DNA from: Brucepastera parasyntrophica
GTDB taxonomy: Bacteria; Spirochaetota; Spirochaetia; Treponematales; Treponemataceae
Direction of reading: 5' to 3'
Assembly (NCBI RefSeq): GCF_022376835.1
Contig: NZ_CP084606.1
Span: forward strand, 2,536,501 to 2,600,500
Length of the DNA: 64,000 bases
The translations under genes were made by a program, and so were the position numbers. Positions 45,755 to 53,824 of the stretch are shown in pieces (positions within the stretch are counted from its first letter, which is position 1; each line of letters starts with the position of its first letter). Below the pieces are notes generated by a model. It made no database searches, was not told the origin of the DNA, and was given only the letters and a program-made list of their open reading frames with translations.

Positions 45755-45943
45755 TTATTGATCATCTTGTTTTCCAGCTGTTGAATCATGGCCTTCCTTG
45801 AAGGCATCCTTTATTTCCTGGAATAATCCTTTTTTCTTCGGCGTCTCATCGGCGCTGCTTTCTTCCTTCGGGTTCGGTTTGCGGTTCGCCGTTTCTTCAT
45901 AGCCGTCTATGAAAGCCTCTTTTATGTCGCTGAAAAATCCCAT
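45755..45943 (-). CDS. Small hypothetical protein with duplicated motif
   Basis: A 62-residue acidic protein behind CAGGAG. An internal repeat is visible: FFSDIKEAFIDGYEETA and LFQEIKDAFKEGHDSTA, two related amphipathic helices. Short and soluble. Function unknown. It follows the 45963 gene by twenty bases. Confidence 0.65.
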   Translation of the reverse strand: MGFFSDIKEAFIDGYEETANRKPNPKEESSADETPKKKGLFQEIKDAFKEGHDSTAGKQDDQ

Positions 45944-45962
45944 ATCAATACTCCTGTTGCTT

Positions 45963-47203
45963 TTACCGTACCCGCACCTGCGGAAAATTGTAGTCAATAT
46001 AGAAATCTGACGCCCGGTCCTGTCCTGTGAGGCTTGAGATGAGCCCCAGTAATCCTCCGTAGCCTGTTTTCTTCGAGCTGTCGGGAAGGGGGACACGCCG
46101 CCGTGAGTTAATGAAAAATTCCGCGACTTAAAGGGCGGGAAAAAGAAGACCACGCTTGATCTATAGCCGTTTGAAACTTTGTCATAGTTGAAGGATCTGC
46201 TGTAATCTCCCTGCATCAGGTGCCATTCTTCACCGGAGTCCAGGTCCTTTACTACCAGGGCTTTCTGCCACGCGGTCGTATTAAGCGCGCCGGGTCCCCC
46301 GGCCAGGGCCCAATAACGGGTATCTGTAACGCTGAGGTAGACAAGGGTGCAGTCATCGGCGTACATAATATTTTCCAGGATGACGTTCACCCCGGCGTCG
46401 GCAAGGGCTGCGCCTTCTTTCTTGAAGGCTTTACGGTCCACAATCTGCGCCGGCGTTTTCGTGTTAACACTGATGGAACGGCGCAGGCTTGCGTCGGAAA
46501 TGGCAAAATAGTTAACAGGCACACCCATCCTAATGCTTTCACGTTTTACCGCAAGATATTTTTCCATTAGCCGTTCCGTCTGGCGGTCCGCCGCGATCTC
46601 CTCGCTGTCGATTCCATCCAGTCCAATGTTAATGGCAAGCATGTCTGCAGCGTCCTCGGGGAAAGCGGCCCGCTCCACCCAGCCGGTTACACCGTTCGCG
46701 GTGGTAATATTGTATTCCTGCAGATTAAAGGATATTCCATTCACTGTTACTTTCTGATTTACCGTTAATTGCGCAAGGACTTCACCTTTTTTATTCCGTT
46801 TTCCATACAGGGCCGGTGCTTTCCCGTCAGACAGGGCCTGAATAAAATCGGCGGAATAGATTGAAGCGAAATACATATTGCTGTTTCCATAATACGAGGT
46901 GACGCCCTTAAAGCCGAAAAAACATATCGCCACCGCCGCTACGAGACCCAGTATTTTATTCAATATGGGGACACGCAGGATTTTATTAATAAGGGCAAAC
47001 ACAATAATGGCCGCCAGAACTACCAGCGGATACAGCCAGAAGGTCTTGAGCAGGATAAAGGCGCCCCGGAATCCTGCCGCGGCAATGAGGACTAGCATGG
47101 CAACAAGTCCCGCGACTATCGCTATAACTCCTACTGAAGCAATACCGCCCAAAAATTTTGCCTGCTGCCTTTCATCGCGTTTTCTTTGGCTTTCCCATGA
47201 CAT
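45963..47203 (-). CDS. Membrane protein with SH3-like domain (one frame break)
   Basis: About 413 residues. An N-terminal helical membrane part (VGVIAIVAGLVAMLVLIAAA, FWLYPLVVLAAIIVFALI) leads to an extracytoplasmic SH3-like section (VNGISFNLQEYNITTANGVT, GWVERAAFPE) and a further domain (FKKEGAALADAGVNVILENI). The 5' frame runs on into the next gene, but the proper end is in the other frame: one extra base in the G5 run (46088-46092 plus strand) gives PDSSKKTGYGGLLGLISSLT ... VRVR and a TAA at 45963. AAGGAG precedes ATG 47203. Confidence 0.7.
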
Positions 47204-47543
47204 AATAACTCCTTGCAATGCACGTACTCATTCTTTTCGTCTGTCTTTCCCGAATGTAGTGTAAAGACATCTCTGAAAACGTCACTTTTTTGCAATTTTT
47301 ATCTCCCGGAGAAAATCGCTGAATTTTGAATCTTTATGATTTAATAAACGAGCGGGTTTCTCCGAGGCTCCCCTGAAAATCCGGCCGGAGTTTTCAATGG
47401 TACTTTAATAGTATATGGAGAAAATAGTATTAACAACTTGCAAAATTGGGTGGGTTGGGGAGTCCTTGGCATTTTTGAATCCCAAAATTGTGTGATACTT
47501 GTTTTTTGGGTGGGCGGCGGACTTGCAGAGAAACCTGATATCT
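47204..47543. other. Gene-less stretch upstream of the 45963 gene
   Basis: No gene seen. G- and T-rich sequence with no convincing promoter or structured RNA. Several AT-rich blocks may hold the promoter of the 47203 gene. Confidence 0.4.
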
Positions 47544-48452
47544 CTATGGCTTTTCTTTGCCCAGGTCTGAATAATACATGTCAAAAAGTTCAGCCCTGCT
47601 TTGAATATTCAGTTTCCGGTACAGATTCTTTATATGGAAGCGGGTTGTTTCATAACTGATGTTCAGCTTACCGGCGATTTGCTTGGGTACTCTGCCGGAA
47701 AGCAGCATAACTAATACCTCCTGTTCCCGGGGTGTCAGATTAACATGGTTTTCAGCGTTGATGCCTCTTAACCCCAGCCTTTGTTCGATAAACTCTAAAT
47801 ACTGTTTTTCTGATTCTTCAATTTCAGCTTCGGCGCTGGCCTGCTTGAATGCCTTTGCGCTGTTATGATATTCCTTTTGGGCGGTAACATGATCCTTATC
47901 CATTTCCGCCTTCCATGCCTGACGGAGGTGGTAATAAATATCATTATGTTTTTTATACTTCTCTTTACCGCATTGTTGGGCAAGAGGAGGGATTGTCAAA
48001 TCCGCGACTTCAGGCTTGAAAGAGTCATAGGGCAGCAGGTTTCCCAGGGACATATCCATCCGTTCATGATCTGAACCTCCAAAGCGGATTATCGCGTCGG
48101 GAGACATGAACTCGCTGTATAAATGACGGCAGGCCCCGCACGGACCAACAGGAATGGGTGAGTCAAGGGCGGCAATGGCCAGGGCCAGGAGAGACCGTCG
48201 TCCTTCGCTGACTGCCTTGAGAAGGGCCACTTTTTCCGCGCAAACGCTCAGGCCGTAGGTTCTATTTTCAATATTACAGCCTGTGTAAATGGTACCGTCT
48301 TCCGCCAGAACCGCGGCTCCCATCCGGAAGCGGGAATACGGGGCGTAGGCCGCTTCCGCCGCTTCTCTGGCTATTTCAAAGAGTCTGTCCAAATCAATCT
48401 TTTCCAAAAAACACCGCCGCAATGTATGAATTTTCCTGGACAGGGAAACCAT
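47544..48452 (-). CDS. Cytidine deaminase fused to a LuxR-type DNA-binding domain
   Basis: A 302-residue two-domain protein in one uninterrupted frame. Residues about 18-150 are a full cytidine deaminase: GCNIENRTYGLSVCAEKVAL (substrate Asn/Glu and zinc ligand Cys71 with catalytic Glu73) and VGPCGACRH (zinc ligands Cys105 and Cys108). A helical linker (residues 160-235) follows, then a LuxR/GerE helix-turn-helix at 238-295 (LTPREQEVLVMLLSGRVPKQ, YETTRFHIKNLYRKLNIQSR). Deamination of cytidine may be coupled to DNA binding, so it may act as a pyrimidine-responsive regulator. The start could also be a downstream TTG (residue 16). Confidence 0.85.
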   Translation of the reverse strand: MVSLSRKIHTLRRCFLEKIDLDRLFEIAREAAEAAYAPYSRFRMGAAVLAEDGTIYTGCNIENRTYGLSVCAEKVALLKAVSEGRRSLLALAIAALDSPIPVGPCGACRHLYSEFMSPDAIIRFGGSDHERMDMSLGNLLPYDSFKPEVADLTIPPLAQQCGKEKYKKHNDIYYHLRQAWKAEMDKDHVTAQKEYHNSAKAFKQASAEAEIEESEKQYLEFIEQRLGLRGINAENHVNLTPREQEVLVMLLSGRVPKQIAGKLNISYETTRFHIKNLYRKLNIQSRAELFDMYYSDLGKEKP

Positions 48453-48513
48453 GAGTTGTCCGATTGCCGGCTAAGCCCTGTGTTCCGGACAGTTATCGGA
48501 CAACTCAATTATA
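48453..48513 (-). promoter_or_regulatory. Promoter and inverted repeat for the deaminase-LuxR gene
   Basis: -10 TATAAT on the minus strand (48513-48508). Arms GAGTTGTCCGAT (48506-48495 minus strand) and ATCGGACAACTC (48464-48453) form a 12-bp perfect inverted repeat with a 30-base centre. The second arm ends directly before the start codon. TGTCCG recurs three times. It may be an autoregulatory operator or a 5' hairpin hiding the start. The -35 is poor. Confidence 0.6.
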
Positions 48514-48698
48514 CCCCAATATTCACGGGAAAAAAGAATTTATAAAAAAAACTGTGGATATCCTGTAATTAACTTTCACAGTAGGGAAACAGATTACTCT
48601 GCCGCCAAAACCGTTCCCCGGCTTTAGGACGGAAAAAATACTTTTTCCTATAAGGAATGGCTGCTTTCCAGGACCGGCATCTTCAGAAAAAAAACGAT

Positions 48699-48735
48699 CA
48701 TATAAAACATGACATAACCTGTCATGTTTTATATG
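48699..48735. promoter_or_regulatory. 37-base inverted repeat upstream of the HEAT-repeat gene
   Basis: CATATAAAACATGACA (48699-48714)-taacc-TGTCATGTTTTATATG (48720-48735), perfect 16-bp arms, 31 bases before the ATG. An operator or mRNA hairpin; no T-tract so unlikely a terminator. Confidence 0.65.
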
Positions 48736-48766
48736 GTAATATCAATTATGAAAAAGGATAATGTCT

Positions 48767-49537
48767 ATGAAAATCAAGGATTATTACAGCCGCGACTATG
48801 CCGGGATGCTGGCGGACAGGATTTCGGAAAAATACACTGCCCTGGACAAAAAAGGGTTTATTGAGGATATTGCCGGTTCTGTGGAGGGCAAGGAGTATAC
48901 GCAGAGGATGCAGGCTATCGTAGAGGTATTTGACCGCTACCTGCCGGAGTATCCTGAAACCATCAGACTATTCAGGGAATTGCTGGGGCCTGAGCTGTCA
49001 TCACTTGGAAATATGTATTCGGACGGAATGTGGCTGGCGCCTATCGGCAGATATGTAGAAGAGCATTGCGCGGATCACCCCGAGCATTATGATGCATCGG
49101 CTGCGTTTATCAAGGAACTCACAAAAAGATATACCGGGGAATTCGCCATGCGTCCCTTAATCAGGGCCTATCCCCAAAAAAGCATGACAGTTCTGAAAAA
49201 GTGGAGCCAGGACAAAAGCGTGTTTGTCCGGCGGCTGTCCAGCGAATGTATGCGTATCAGCCTGCCCTGGGCAAAGAAGATGACCTCGGCTGTTGAACAA
49301 TTTGACGCATATACGGAGATACTCGGTAACCTGCGGCATGATGAGGATAAGTATATCAGACTGACGGTAGCCAATAACCTGAATGATCTGTATAAATACG
49401 ATAGCGAAAAGGCCCGGTTTATTGTCGATGCCTGGATGACCGATGGCACTTCAGAAGCAACCCTGTGGATTATTCACCACGGCAGCCGAAGCCTGCGGAA
49501 AAAGAAAAAAGCGCCGGAAAAAAATCATAACCCATAA
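48767..49537 (+). CDS. AlkD-like HEAT-repeat DNA alkylation repair protein
   Basis: About 256 residues of alpha-alpha HEAT repeats, with AlkD-type segments: LKKWSQDKSVFVRRLSSEC, NLRHDEDKYIRLTVANNLND, YDSEKARFIVDAW and IIHHGSRSL. AlkD-type proteins remove 3- and 7-methyl purines. ATG 48767 has AAAGGA at a good distance; ATG 48761 is too near. The long inverted repeat upstream suggests strong regulation. Confidence 0.75.
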   Translation: MKIKDYYSRDYAGMLADRISEKYTALDKKGFIEDIAGSVEGKEYTQRMQAIVEVFDRYLPEYPETIRLFRELLGPELSSLGNMYSDGMWLAPIGRYVEEHCADHPEHYDASAAFIKELTKRYTGEFAMRPLIRAYPQKSMTVLKKWSQDKSVFVRRLSSECMRISLPWAKKMTSAVEQFDAYTEILGNLRHDEDKYIRLTVANNLNDLYKYDSEKARFIVDAWMTDGTSEATLWIIHHGSRSLRKKKKAPEKNHNP

Positions 49538-49708
49538 GACAGGAATGATATTTAAATCCTGTATGAATTTTGCGGGACGGCTGTTTTTAAAAACTATTAC
49601 TTCTCATTTTGCCGCTGCCTTCGGTTTTCCGCCCTTTACTATATTTGTTTTAGCTGGGTATAGTAATGAATAATAACACAAAACATACGGTAGAATGAGG
49701 CGGCATCT

Positions 49709-50635
49709 ATGGGAACAATCCTGAACAGGGTTTTAGAACAAACTGGCGACCCGGAAATACTGGATAAACTTCTTTCTCTTCCAAAGGCAGATCTGAACTC
49801 TCTGCTGCTGGAACTTTTTGAACGACACACAGGCTTGTGTACTCCTGCTGATATACTAAAAGCCTATCGGTCCAACCGGTTTTCTGTCGCCGGCGACGCC
49901 GATCCGCTTACAGTTCACACTCTGGAAACACTGCTCTTAACCGAGGCGCAGAAAATGGATATCCGGACAATTCTGCTTTCTCCGTCCGCGCCTCTGGGCA
50001 GCTGCAGCGTTTTTGGATGCGTGGACCAGTACAATGTGATCAGCTCCCTGCGCGGTACGGAAATGCTGTCCGATCCTTCGAATATGCTTGCCATCATTAT
50101 CGCGGATAAACTGAAAAGCAGGGCGGCAGCAAATATCACTCCATTGCATTACGCGGCGACTGCCCGGGTTGTCCGGGCCCAGGCGTTTTCCGGAGAAGGC
50201 TTCTTTGCTCACTTCGGCCTTTTTTGTATGGTATCGTCGGGTAAGGATACAGGTTCCTACTCCAGCGAAAAAGAACTGCTGGAAAAGCATTTGTTTTTTT
50301 ACCGGGCGCTGCTCCGGGAACAATTCAGGGCAAGGCTATCAATCGTTCTGCGGAAACGGAGCGGATACAAAGACGGCGACGGCTTTTTCGGTAAAATGAC
50401 CGAAGCTGTGCAAACCATGTTTCCTGATACGCCTCTTTCTTTTGACTATGATGATATTGACAACAAATATTACCAGGGCATCAACTTCAAGATATACATG
50501 GAAACAGGAAAGGAGAAAATTGAAATCGGCGACGGCGGGTTTGTTGACTGGATGTATCAAATGCTCGGCAGCAAAAAGGAACGCTGCTTAATCAGCGGTA
50601 TTGGGTTGGACAGACTTCTTCTATTTGGGGAATAA
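49709..50635 (+). CDS. Class II aminoacyl-tRNA-synthetase-like protein
   Basis: A 308-residue protein. The C-terminal section has class II motif-3-like IEIGDGGFVDWMYQMLG and GIGLDRLLLFGE. The centre contains APLGSCSVFGCVDQYNVISS and GTEMLSDPSNMLAII, which recall a paralogous aaRS-like family of unknown role rather than any amino-acid-specific enzyme. There is no anticodon-binding domain. It could be a HisZ-like regulator, an amino-acid:carrier-protein ligase or an aminoacyl transfer enzyme. GAGGCGG precedes ATG 49709. Confidence 0.55.
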   Translation: MGTILNRVLEQTGDPEILDKLLSLPKADLNSLLLELFERHTGLCTPADILKAYRSNRFSVAGDADPLTVHTLETLLLTEAQKMDIRTILLSPSAPLGSCSVFGCVDQYNVISSLRGTEMLSDPSNMLAIIIADKLKSRAAANITPLHYAATARVVRAQAFSGEGFFAHFGLFCMVSSGKDTGSYSSEKELLEKHLFFYRALLREQFRARLSIVLRKRSGYKDGDGFFGKMTEAVQTMFPDTPLSFDYDDIDNKYYQGINFKIYMETGKEKIEIGDGGFVDWMYQMLGSKKERCLISGIGLDRLLLFGE

Positions 50636-50727
50636 AAAAACTTGGGCCCAGTCGCCGCCAGTCCGGGATGAAAACCAAATCCCTTGCTGTCTTGATACAG
50701 CCCGGACAAACTGCTGAATGAATGTAT

Positions 50728-51288
50728 ATGAAAATTGAATTTACTGATATAAAAAAAACGGACTACGCTGCCGTCAAACAGTTATATAGTGCGGCATTTC
50801 CCCGGGAAGAGCAGGTTCCCTTTTGGTATCCTTTCGAAAAAAGAGCATCTGTAAATGCGGCATTCCTTAATATTTTTGACGGTCACATACGCATCGGATT
50901 TATCTATCTGATTTTTAATCACGATATACTGTTCATTTTTTATCTCGCCATTGACCCGGGCCTGCATTCAAAAGGGTACAGAGGCAGGGGCATAACCGGA
51001 ATAAAAAATAAGTATCCCGGATACCGTATTTTTCTGAACATAGAGGCGGTCGAAGGAAATGCGGCGAATAGGGAGTCGCGGATTAAGCGGAAGAAATTTT
51101 ATACCACTAATGGATTCAAAGAATCCGGTTATATGTTCAAACAAAATGGTAAGTTATATGAAATACTGATTAACGGCCGTGTGATGAGTCCTGGGGAATT
51201 TACGGACACAATCAAAAGATATCTGGGAATTCCATTAAGTCTTTTTTTTACTCCCTGGGTATGCAAAAAAGCGAAAGATTGTATTTGA
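50728..51288 (+). CDS. GNAT-family acetyltransferase-like protein
   Basis: About 186 residues with a GNAT-like layout (FTDIKKTDYAAVKQLYSAAF, FIFYLAIDPGLHSKGYRGRG for acetyl-CoA binding, KKFYTTNGFKESGYMFKQNG). The acetyl-CoA loop SKGYRGRG deviates somewhat from Q/RxxGxG/A. An alternative start at 50722 adds two residues. Substrate unknown. Confidence 0.7.
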   Translation: MKIEFTDIKKTDYAAVKQLYSAAFPREEQVPFWYPFEKRASVNAAFLNIFDGHIRIGFIYLIFNHDILFIFYLAIDPGLHSKGYRGRGITGIKNKYPGYRIFLNIEAVEGNAANRESRIKRKKFYTTNGFKESGYMFKQNGKLYEILINGRVMSPGEFTDTIKRYLGIPLSLFFTPWVCKKAKDCI

Positions 51289-51487
51289 TAAACCCTTATG
51301 GCAGCGGGCTGATCGAAGCGATTAGGAAACAGGACTGACGAAGAATACTATTGAGGGATTGCGAGGCTTCGGCCTTGCGGAACAGTAAACTGGTAAAGCC
51401 GCCGGTAAGCTATCAGGTTTTTTCAAATTTGATGTTTCGTTGACGGGTATAGTATTTCTATGCTACTTTATAGAAAGTAAATGATTA
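51289..51487. other. Gene-less region with a small tetraloop hairpin
   Basis: Near 51361-51395 a hairpin GCGAGGC-ttcg-GCCTTGC (one G-T pair) is followed by GGAACAGTAAACTGG. A TTGACG near 51433 may be the -35 of the riboswitch transcript. No gene seen. Confidence 0.4.
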
Positions 51488-51563
51488 ACCCGTGAGGGAG
51501 TAGTTAGCACGCGCAGGCGTGCGGCAAGTCAACACACTGGTATTGTTACCTGGCTTGCCTTAA
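51488..51563 (+). promoter_or_regulatory. Candidate yybP-ykoY (Mn2+) riboswitch
   Basis: Contains GAGGGAGTAGTTAGC (matching the conserved GGGGAGUAG loop), hairpin GCACGC-gcag-GCGTGC, and stem GGCAAG/CTTGCC around TCAACACACTGGT, close to the conserved UCAACAUACU loop. This pair of loops binds Mn2+ in the family. A terminator pair lies just downstream. The outer closing stem was not found by eye, so the call is tentative. Confidence 0.55.
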
Positions 51564-51571
51564 AAAACGAG

Positions 51572-51661
51572 ACTCATGTATGGTATAAAACTATACATTG
51601 AGTTTTAATTTTTCTTGCATAGTGAACTCAAGTATGGTTAATACCATATTTGAGTTTTTTT
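51572..51661 (+). terminator. Tandem terminator hairpins (riboswitch expression platform)
   Basis: First hairpin: ACTCATGTATGGT (51572-51584) with ACTATACATTGAGT (51590-51603, one bulge), then TTTTAATTTTT. Second: AACTCAAGTATGGT (51625-51638) with ACCATATTTGAGTT (51643-51656), then T run to 51661. They share similar arms and could exchange strands. Confidence 0.7.
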
Positions 51662-51696
51662 GTCTGAGCTTGAAAACTGAAAAAGGAGACAACACT

Positions 51697-52419
51697 ATGG
51701 AGATCAGGGTACATGAAATTGGGAACTATATGCTGCGGAATTATCTGCTTGAAACAGAAACCGGATGGATTGCCATCGATACCGGTTATCCGGGAGGCTG
51801 TGATAAATTTGTTTCCTCCTTTGAAAAGCTGGCTCCGCTCGCCGAACTGAAATATATATTCCTCACCCACGTCCATGACGACCACGCCGGCTTTCTGTCC
51901 GACCTCATGGATCGCTGTGACGCCCGTCTTGTTCTCCATCCCGCCGGACTCCCTGTTCTGAAAGCAGGCGAGAACCTGGTAAAGGAGGGCGCAGGCTATT
52001 CCAGCAGGCTGGCATCGTTATTCGGGGTATTCAAAAAAGATTTCAGGTTTCCGGGTTTTAATCCCGGCAAACAGGCTCTGTATATTCAAAATGAGGAAGA
52101 CCAGCTATTTGAAAGACTGGGACTGCCTGTCCGTATTGTTTTTCTTCCCGGACATACAGCTGATTCCATGGGACTATTGATGACTGAAACAGGGGATCTC
52201 TTCTGCGGAGACGCCGCAATGAATGCTGTCATCAGCGTTGCCCGTCATACAATCTGGATCGACAGCAAACGTGAGTTTCAGCTATCCTGGGATAAAATGC
52301 TGGGACTGAATCCGAAGCGAATTATCCCCGCCCACGGGAATCCTTTTCCTCCGCGGGACTTGCGGAAATACCGGCATTATCTGGATGACAGGGAGCTTGT
52401 CCCCATGCACATAAAATAA
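51697..52419 (+). CDS. Metallo-beta-lactamase-fold hydrolase
   Basis: A 240-residue MBL-fold enzyme with THVHDDHAGF (zinc ligands), GHTADSMGLLM, CGDAAMNAV and IPAHGNPF. It acts on an unknown substrate, often quinone-, thioester- or phosphodiester-type. Metal binding is of interest since a Mn2+ riboswitch may control it. I start at ATG 51697, after AAAAAGGAGA. Confidence 0.85.
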   Translation: MEIRVHEIGNYMLRNYLLETETGWIAIDTGYPGGCDKFVSSFEKLAPLAELKYIFLTHVHDDHAGFLSDLMDRCDARLVLHPAGLPVLKAGENLVKEGAGYSSRLASLFGVFKKDFRFPGFNPGKQALYIQNEEDQLFERLGLPVRIVFLPGHTADSMGLLMTETGDLFCGDAAMNAVISVARHTIWIDSKREFQLSWDKMLGLNPKRIIPAHGNPFPPRDLRKYRHYLDDRELVPMHIK

Positions 52420-52451
52420 TCATAATGGGCAGAATATAGGGAAGGACAGAA

Positions 52452-53096
52452 ATGAACGCAGATGTATTCTGGAAAATTATCGGCGAATACAATACACATA
52501 CAGCCATACCACAGATTGTTTTCGTCTGTGTACTCATCTTCGCGCTGATACTTTCATATAACGGAAAAATACAATGGTCGGGTAAATTCGTATTGGGGTT
52601 AGTGAATTTATTTATCAGCATTGTTTTTTTTGGAATATTCGGGACACAACCTATCCAGAAGTATTTTGCTTTGCCCCTCTATTTATGCTGCGGTTTTCTG
52701 TTTCTGTTTGAGAGTATAAAAAACCGCAGGGATACGCTTGCAAAACCGAATACTGCCCGGTTTATTCTGTTGGTCCTTATTGCGTTATATCCTGCTATAT
52801 CTTTCGCTCTGGGGAACAGATTTCCCGAAATGGTAACATACATCATGCCCTGTCCTGTCATAAGTCTCAGCCTTGCTGTGTATTCGGGATACAGAAGAAA
52901 AAATATAGTGTTATTGCTGCTACTAACCCTCTGGGGTTTGACCGGTATCAAATCTATTTTCTTTAAAGCATATGAAGATATTATTCTGCTGGTCTGCGGT
53001 ATATATGGCGTTTATCTCACTTACCGGGAAATCAGGAACAGATATTTTTCCGGGAAAAACACGAGTGATATATCGAAGCTGATAAAAAACGTATGA
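52452..53096 (+). CDS. Polytopic membrane protein (DUF6064-like)
   Basis: A 214-residue protein with six hydrophobic helices (IVFVCVLIFALILSYNGKI, VLGLVNLFISIVFFGIFG, ARFILLVLIALYPAISFALG, NIVLLLLLTLWGLTGIKSIF). The pattern MPCPVISLSL and general layout recall DUF6064. Follows the MBL gene after 32 bases, possibly in the same transcript. Function unknown. Confidence 0.6.
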   Translation: MNADVFWKIIGEYNTHTAIPQIVFVCVLIFALILSYNGKIQWSGKFVLGLVNLFISIVFFGIFGTQPIQKYFALPLYLCCGFLFLFESIKNRRDTLAKPNTARFILLVLIALYPAISFALGNRFPEMVTYIMPCPVISLSLAVYSGYRRKNIVLLLLLTLWGLTGIKSIFFKAYEDIILLVCGIYGVYLTYREIRNRYFSGKNTSDISKLIKNV

Positions 53097-53219
53097 CCGT
53101 GAACATCCGCGGGATATAATTGTGATTTTTTTATGAAGTAACCAGCAAAACTATTGCCATAGAGCAGGTTCCTGGACTTATATTTCTATTATTCAATCCA
53201 TATTTATAAGGAGTTCATA

Positions 53220-53774
53220 ATGGAAAAATATTTTGTTCTTACGGCTGTTTCCCTGCTGCTGGCCTGTCCCGTATTTTCCCAATCCGCCGGTCAGGAAAAA
53301 AAGCTGGTGGTTTATTTTTCCAAGTCAGGAAATACCGAAACTCTGGCCAATCATGTTCACAGTCTTGTGGGAGGCGATAAGATTAAACTTGAACCGGCGG
53401 AACCCTATCCGGCAAGCTATAGCGATACTGTCGCCCGCTATCGTCTTGAAAGGGACCGCGAAGTCCGCGTTCCCCTTCGGACCGGGATAGCAAATATGGA
53501 CACGTATGATGTGGTCTTTCTTGGCTATCCGATCTGGGGCGGTACTATTCCCATGGTACTGGTAACGTTCCTTGAAAGCTATGATTTTACCGGCAAGACC
53601 ATCGTTCCTTTTTGCACCAGCGGCGGCAGCGGCATAAGCCGCAGCGTAACTGATATCCGGCGGCTGGTTCCCGGAGCAGCGGTCCTGGAAGGATTTCATA
53701 CTTCGTCAGGCAACGCCAGCGGGACCCGGAACGATGCGGCTGCCTGGCTCCGGCGGATCAACATTCTGGACTAA
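53220..53774 (+). CDS. Exported flavodoxin-like protein
   Basis: A 184-residue protein starting with an N-terminal signal peptide (MEKYFVLTAVSLLLACPVFS). The mature part is a flavodoxin: VVYFSKSGNTETLANHV (FMN phosphate loop), DVVFLGYPIWGGTIPMVLVT and FCTSGGSGISRSVTDI. Flavodoxins are normally cytoplasmic, so an exported one is unusual. Redox partner unknown. AAGGAG precedes ATG 53220. Confidence 0.85.
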   Translation: MEKYFVLTAVSLLLACPVFSQSAGQEKKLVVYFSKSGNTETLANHVHSLVGGDKIKLEPAEPYPASYSDTVARYRLERDREVRVPLRTGIANMDTYDVVFLGYPIWGGTIPMVLVTFLESYDFTGKTIVPFCTSGGSGISRSVTDIRRLVPGAAVLEGFHTSSGNASGTRNDAAAWLRRINILD

Positions 53775-53824
53775 GGAAGAATGGTCGGTATTCTCCTCCC
53801 GGGCCGCCTGGTGTTACGGCCTGT

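Noticed and set aside
47544..48452. Deaminase and LuxR parts as two genes joined by an error
   Set aside because: The frame is continuous and the helical linker is long and without an internal ribosome site and start, so one fused gene is more likely; resequencing could still overturn this.
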